Positions 60,440-64,000 of a stretch of DNA of 64,000 bases are shown here, in pieces. Position numbers and translations under genes: made by a program. Source of the stretch: Bacteroidota bacterium (GTDB taxonomy: Bacteria > Bacteroidota > Bacteroidia > Sphingobacteriales > Sphingobacteriaceae). Numbering within the stretch: position 1 is the stretch's first letter; each line of letters begins with the position of its first letter. The stretch spans positions 124,001-188,000 of the forward strand of contig JAFDZM010000098.1 in assembly GCA_018266915.1 (NCBI GenBank), given 5' to 3'. Under the pieces are notes generated by a model that worked only from the letters and a program-made list of their open reading frames with translations, made no database searches and had not been told where the DNA came from.

Positions 60440-61488
60440 TGCCGAGCGAACTGATATTTATAGGTGGCTTCATCCTATTCATTTTCCTGATGATGTCCAT
60501 TGATCTGGGCTTGTTTGGGAAAAGCGACAAACCCGTAAGCCTGAAACAAGCCGGCCTGATGAGCGGCGTTTGGGTATCGCTGGCCTTGATATTTTACTGG
60601 CTCATTTTGCAATACGGTCACCTGCTGCACCATATCGATAATTTTGCTGCCCTGCAGGAGATCAATATCAAAAACTTCCATCGGCTTAAGCTCAACCCAA
60701 ATGATTTCCAGGGAAACTTGAGCTTGTACCGGAAGAACCTATCGCTTGAGTTTATTACGGGATACGTGGTAGAATATGCGTTATCAGTGGATAACATCTT
60801 TGTGATGGTGCTCATTTTCACAGCATTTTCAGTCAATCCTAAGTACTTCCATAAAGTATTGCTTTGGGGTATCATAGGCGCTATCGTCATGCGGTTCCTT
60901 TTCATTTTTGTGGGTGCAACACTCATCAGCCAGTTCCATTGGATATTGTACCTGTTCGGCGCTTTCCTGGTGTATACAGGAGTAATGATGTTTATCAACC
61001 GCAATGAAGAAGATGAAATTGATACCGAGAACCACCGCGTAGTAAAGTTTGCATCAAAGCATTTTGCTGTTCACCCCAAGTTTGAAGGCGGAAAGTTTTT
61101 TATAAAAATCGATGGCAAAAAGCTGATCACTCCGCTGTTCCTGGTGCTGATGATCATCGAGGTAACTGATCTTATCTTTGCAGTTGACTCCATCCCGGCT
61201 ATATTTTCCATCACCAAAGATCCTTATATCGTATTTTTCTCCAACATCTTTGCCATTATGGGTTTAAGGTCGATGTTCTTCCTATTGGTGAATATTATCG
61301 AGAAATTCCACTACCTGAAAGTTGGGCTATCGGTATTGCTTTCATTTATCGGCCTCAAAATGCTGGCTGCCAATTATGCAGATAAGATCGGGCTCACCAC
61401 AGGTAATTCGCTTCTTATTATTCTTGGTATACTGACAATAAGTATTGTAGCCTCACTAATATTTCCTAAAAAAGAATCGGCACACTAA
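60439..61488 (+). CDS. TerC-family integral membrane protein
   Basis: The 349-residue protein has about nine hydrophobic segments. The family features are FITGYVVEYALSVDNIFVMV (conserved acidic EYxLSVDN) and MIIEVTDLIFAVDSIPAIFS. TerC/Alx-type proteins are implicated in metal ion export, notably manganese, and in tellurite resistance. It is translationally coupled to the polyprenyl synthase gene and followed by a truncated haemoglobin gene 41 bp on. Metal specificity is unknown. Confidence 0.94.
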   Translation: MPSELIFIGGFILFIFLMMSIDLGLFGKSDKPVSLKQAGLMSGVWVSLALIFYWLILQYGHLLHHIDNFAALQEINIKNFHRLKLNPNDFQGNLSLYRKNLSLEFITGYVVEYALSVDNIFVMVLIFTAFSVNPKYFHKVLLWGIIGAIVMRFLFIFVGATLISQFHWILYLFGAFLVYTGVMMFINRNEEDEIDTENHRVVKFASKHFAVHPKFEGGKFFIKIDGKKLITPLFLVLMIIEVTDLIFAVDSIPAIFSITKDPYIVFFSNIFAIMGLRSMFFLLVNIIEKFHYLKVGLSVLLSFIGLKMLAANYADKIGLTTGNSLLIILGILTISIVASLIFPKKESAH

Positions 61489-61529
61489 TTGACCAGTCCT
61501 GATCGTATTTATCTTACTACGATCATCTT

Positions 61530-62006
61530 ATGGAAAACAACAAACCAGTGCCTTCGCTTTATGAATGGGCAGGCGGCATGACCGCATTCGAGACGCTTTT
61601 TCAAAAATTTTATGATAAGGTTTTAGCCGATGACACCCTCCTCCCGGTTTTCAAACACATGTCGCCCGAGCATCGTTTGCACGTGGCACACTTTGTAGCC
61701 GAAGTACTTGGCGGCCCCAAGCTTTACAGCGAATCAGAAGGCAGCCATTGTAAGATGATTCAAAAGCATTTGTCTAAACACCTTACCCAAGAGCAACGCA
61801 AACGCTGGATAGATCTGTTACTGCAAACTGCTGATGAATTAAAACTGCCTGACGATCCCGAATTCCGTTCTGCATTTATGGCTTACCTGGAGTGGGGCAC
61901 CCGCATAGCCGTTATCAACTCTAACACCGATGAAGTAACCGAAAGTCCGGATGTGCCAATGCCTGTTTGGGGCTGGGGTGTTCCCGGAGGACCATACCAG
62001 GGATAG
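61530..62006 (+). CDS. Group II truncated haemoglobin
   Basis: The 158-residue protein has FQKFYDKVLADDTLLPVFKH, HRLHVAHFVAEVLGGPKLY and HCKMIQKHLSKHLTQEQRKR, the helical pattern and GGP motif of truncated haemoglobins of the trHbO group. A tryptophan-rich C-terminal tail (WGWGVPGGPYQG) is unusual. Such proteins bind O2 or NO and help with oxidative or nitrosative stress. It may be cotranscribed with terC. A long word-repeat array follows. Confidence 0.9.
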   Translation: MENNKPVPSLYEWAGGMTAFETLFQKFYDKVLADDTLLPVFKHMSPEHRLHVAHFVAEVLGGPKLYSESEGSHCKMIQKHLSKHLTQEQRKRWIDLLLQTADELKLPDDPEFRSAFMAYLEWGTRIAVINSNTDEVTESPDVPMPVWGWGVPGGPYQG

Positions 62007-62165
62007 ATTTGAGATGTGAGATTTGAGACGTGAGATGCAAAGCAGGCGGATAGTTTGCTGCTTTACTTCAAGTATTCTATCTCAAATCTCATGTCTCAAA
62101 TCTTACGTCTAATAAATGATTTAGACATTTTATCTCAAATCTCATATCTCACTTCTCACATCTAA
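62005..62165. repeat. Palindromic word repeat array (GAGATTTGAGATG words)
   Basis: Left arm 62005-62038 (ATTTGAGATGTGAGATTTGA and onward) and right arm 62078-62165, which holds two blocks of ATCTCAAATCTCAT-like words, are reverse-complement related. The array fills the gap between the truncated haemoglobin and diadenylate cyclase genes and can form long hairpins in mRNA. Confidence 0.85.
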
Positions 62166-62190
62166 TAAGTTAAAATATTAACTTCGCTAC

Positions 62191-62982
62191 ATGCATTTAT
62201 TTGATCTGAGCCATCTGAAGGTAACCTTTTTTGATATACTGGATATTTTGCTGGTGGCTTTTATCATTTATCAGCTATACAGCGTCATCAGGGGTACTAT
62301 AGCGGCTAATATATTTATAGGGCTTGCGGTTATTTACATGTTATTCTTTGTGGTGCGGGCGTTGCATATGACCCTGCTTACGGCCATACTGCAAAATTTT
62401 GTCAATGTGGGCATCATAGCGGTCATAGTCGTCTTTCAGCAGGAGATACGACGATTTTTGCTGCTGGTGGGTAAAAATGCCTCCCTGCAGCGAAACAAAG
62501 CCTGGTGGGCCTATTTCTTTGGCAAACGGGAGGACGAAAAAAACAATTATGCCCGCATAAAACCCATCATCGATGCCTGCAAAAGTATGAAACAAAGCCG
62601 TACGGGCGCGCTCATCGTGTTCGCCAAGTTTTACGACGAACAATTTTACCAAAACAGCTGCGAGGTGCTCGACTCAAAAATATCTAAACGCTTATTGGAG
62701 AGTATTTTTCAAAAAAGCAGCCCGTTGCATGACGGCGCTGTGGTGATATCTGAAAATAAGATCAAAGCGGCCAGCTGTATCCTACCATTGACCGACAAAA
62801 CCGACCTGCCATTGCAATTCGGTTTGCGCCACCGTGCGGGCATTGGCGTAACCGAAACCAATGAAGCTACCGCCATCATCGTATCCGAAGAAACCGGTGA
62901 AATATCCTACGCCAAGCAGGGCCGGGTTAAAATGAATATCAGCTTTGCTGAGTTGGAAAAGTTGCTGAATAAAGACTTCTGA
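62191..62982 (+). CDS. cdaA: Diadenylate cyclase, CdaA type
   Basis: The 263-residue protein has three N-terminal membrane helices (about 12-80) and then a DAC domain. PLHDGAVVI with Asp181-Gly182-Ala183 and GLRHRAGIGV with Arg213-His214-Arg215 are the DGA and RHR catalytic motifs. It makes cyclic di-AMP from two ATP at the membrane, controlling osmolyte transport and cell-envelope homeostasis. The length fits CdaA/DacA. It stands alone, without the usual CdaR or GlmM neighbours of Firmicutes. The upstream gap is filled by a palindromic repeat array. Confidence 0.95.
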   Translation: MHLFDLSHLKVTFFDILDILLVAFIIYQLYSVIRGTIAANIFIGLAVIYMLFFVVRALHMTLLTAILQNFVNVGIIAVIVVFQQEIRRFLLLVGKNASLQRNKAWWAYFFGKREDEKNNYARIKPIIDACKSMKQSRTGALIVFAKFYDEQFYQNSCEVLDSKISKRLLESIFQKSSPLHDGAVVISENKIKAASCILPLTDKTDLPLQFGLRHRAGIGVTETNEATAIIVSEETGEISYAKQGRVKMNISFAELEKLLNKDF

Positions 62983-63040
62983 TCAATAAATTAATTATCA
63001 ACATCTTAAAATCTTTTAAGGGTTTGACCGTCATACCAAT

Positions 63041-63862
63041 ATGACCGCCGAAATAACATTGGCCAAAGCAGGTGAAATAACGCGTGTGCTGTTCAGCATA
63101 GTGGGGCGTTATTTTTTGTTAGCCGGTATATTTTACTTCATATTCTATGTCTGGAAGAACCACAAATTCTGGTATGCAAAAATCCAGCAGCGGTATCCGG
63201 AAAACAAGCATATCCTGAGAGAGATCAGTTACTCCATGCTGAGTGTATTGATCTTCGGCATAATCATCATTCTTACCATTGTAGCAGGCCAAAAGGGCTA
63301 TACCAGGGTGTATAACAATATTCATGACTATGGCTATTTCTACTTGTTTTTCAGTATCATCCTGATGATCTTCCTGCATGATACTTATTTTTACTGGACG
63401 CACCGGCTGATGCACTGGAAGCCACTGTTCAGGATTGCGCATAAAACGCACCATCTTTCTATCAACCCCACTCCTTTCGCTGCTTATGCTTTTCATCCGA
63501 TAGAGGCGGTTATCGAAGTGGGTATTATTCCTGTTATTGCCTTCGTTATGCCATATCATCCTATAGCGTTGGTAATATTTACGATCTATTCTCTTTTGCT
63601 GAATGTGATTGGGCATCTTGGGTTTGAGATATTCCCGAAAGGGTTTGCAAGCCACCGGCTGTTTAAATGGCATAATACATCCACTCATCATAATATGCAT
63701 CACAGGTTAACCAGGTGCAACTACGGACTTTATTTCAATATTTGGGACAGGCTAATGAAAACCAATCACCCCGAATATGAAAAGTCATATGATAAAGTGA
63801 TCGAAAGACGTGAACAGGGGAAATTAATTCCTGATACCGAACTGGAAAAAATCAGGGGATAA
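63041..63862 (+). CDS. Sterol-desaturase-family (fatty acid hydroxylase) membrane protein
   Basis: The 273-residue protein has hydrophobic segments near 20-37, 65-82 and 100-112. The histidine boxes are HDTYFYWTHRLMH (His113, His121, His125), HKTHH (134-138) and HNTSTHHNMHH (about 222-232), typical of the di-iron fatty acid hydroxylase superfamily. It likely hydroxylates a lipid, or oxidises an alkyl chain, at the membrane. The exact substrate is unknown. It overlaps the end of a minus-strand gene by 11 bp. Confidence 0.92.
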   Translation: MTAEITLAKAGEITRVLFSIVGRYFLLAGIFYFIFYVWKNHKFWYAKIQQRYPENKHILREISYSMLSVLIFGIIIILTIVAGQKGYTRVYNNIHDYGYFYLFFSIILMIFLHDTYFYWTHRLMHWKPLFRIAHKTHHLSINPTPFAAYAFHPIEAVIEVGIIPVIAFVMPYHPIALVIFTIYSLLLNVIGHLGFEIFPKGFASHRLFKWHNTSTHHNMHHRLTRCNYGLYFNIWDRLMKTNHPEYEKSYDKVIERREQGKLIPDTELEKIRG

Positions 63863-63998
63863 TTGGCTTCAGCAGCCCCAACGGCGCCACTTTCGCAACC
63901 GGCATCTTTTCCAAATTACCACTTGGTTTTACAATAGGCATGTGGTCTATATTACCGTCCACCTTTGCTATCGGCATATGATCAATGTTTGCTGCCGG
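63852..63998 (-). CDS. C-terminal end of an unknown protein with a repeated motif (partial)
   Basis: The gene runs off the right edge, and its last 48 residues read in one frame ending TGA at 63852. They contain a repeated pattern, NIDHMPIAKVDG then NIDHMPIVKPSG then NLEKMPVAK, that is a unit of about 12 residues. It looks like the end of a protein with tandem short repeats or a low-complexity tail. I do not recognise it, and the stop overlaps the neighbouring gene on the other strand. Confidence 0.6.
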   Translation of the reverse strand, partial: PAANIDHMPIAKVDGNIDHMPIVKPSGNLEKMPVAKVAPLGLLKPIIP

Positions 63999-64000
63999 AT

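Noticed and set aside
62005..62165. CRISPR array
   Set aside because: The repeated words are short, variable and palindromically arranged with no regular spacers, and no cas genes are nearby.

Overview
The window comes from a Bacteroidota genome, most likely family Sphingobacteriaceae (Mucilaginibacter or Pedobacter-like). This is inferred from a SusC/SusD pair, many secreted glycosidases, LytS/LytR-type sensor pairs, a DUF2911 protein, candidate -7 boxes of the TAnnTTTG type, weak Shine-Dalgarno sequences and moderate GC. No rRNA, phage, transposase gene or CRISPR array is visible. One tRNA (Ser, anticodon GGA) is present.

Layout. 1-5.5 kb (minus): a heavy-metal RND efflux operon (TolC-like channel, small ORF, lipoprotein adaptor, start of the CzcA/CusA pump), preceded by an OmpR-type regulator and HAMP histidine kinase. 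5.6-8 kb: VOC protein and a LytS/LytTR two-component pair. 8-11.2 kb: a 44-codon ORF, a DUF2911-TPR protein, a beta-propeller protein and a membrane protein. 11.3-20.5 kb: sugar metabolism, with a NagB-type isomerase, cupin-like protein, two paralogous GMC oxidoreductases carrying a C-X5-C-X3-C iron-sulfur motif, a Tat-exported TIM-barrel epimerase, an alpha/beta hydrolase and a GH3 glucosidase. 20.9-25 kb: desaturase, secreted ADP-ribosylglycohydrolase, AhpC-like peroxiredoxin and AhpD-like protein.

25.2-39.0 kb is the most interesting region. On the minus strand lie SusC, SusD, an NPP/alkaline-phosphatase-type phosphodiesterase, a glycerophosphodiesterase and a PhnZ-like HD-domain oxygenase. 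On the plus strand lie an XRE-cupin regulator, an MFS (DUF5690) transporter, a TIGR03364-type FAD oxidoreductase and a Tat-exported phosphocholine-type phospholipase C. A 48-bp element, 39 of 48 positions identical, lies upstream of both susC (32234-32281) and the transporter (33797-33844), so the two arms look like one regulon. I read it as a locus that strips, imports and oxidises phospho- or phosphono-headgroups of lipids. The substrate is inferred.

39.2-50.8 kb: a GH27 alpha-galactosidase, quinone oxidoreductase, an isochorismatase-fold protein without the usual cysteine, two secreted proteins in one operon (one an (alpha/alpha)6 glycosidase-like enzyme), a DUF1569 protein, and a 1140-residue reading frame joining an AraC-type regulator to a MacB/FtsX-type ABC permease. 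50.9-59.2 kb: small accessory genes, including a nucleoside-phosphorylase-fold protein, RibD-like reductase, VOC protein, DUF417 protein with AraC regulator, and a YCII-SRPBCC fusion. 59.5-64 kb is more conserved: polyprenyl diphosphate synthase, TerC, truncated haemoglobin, diadenylate cyclase, sterol-desaturase-family enzyme, and the 3' end of a minus-strand gene encoding a repeated motif.

Intergenic spaces are unusually rich in imperfect palindromic 'word' repeats. In several, a short word is repeated in one arm and its reverse complement in the other, with a different word at nearly every site. Several act as likely terminators, and one pair is a duplicated 3'-UTR/terminator module behind unrelated genes.
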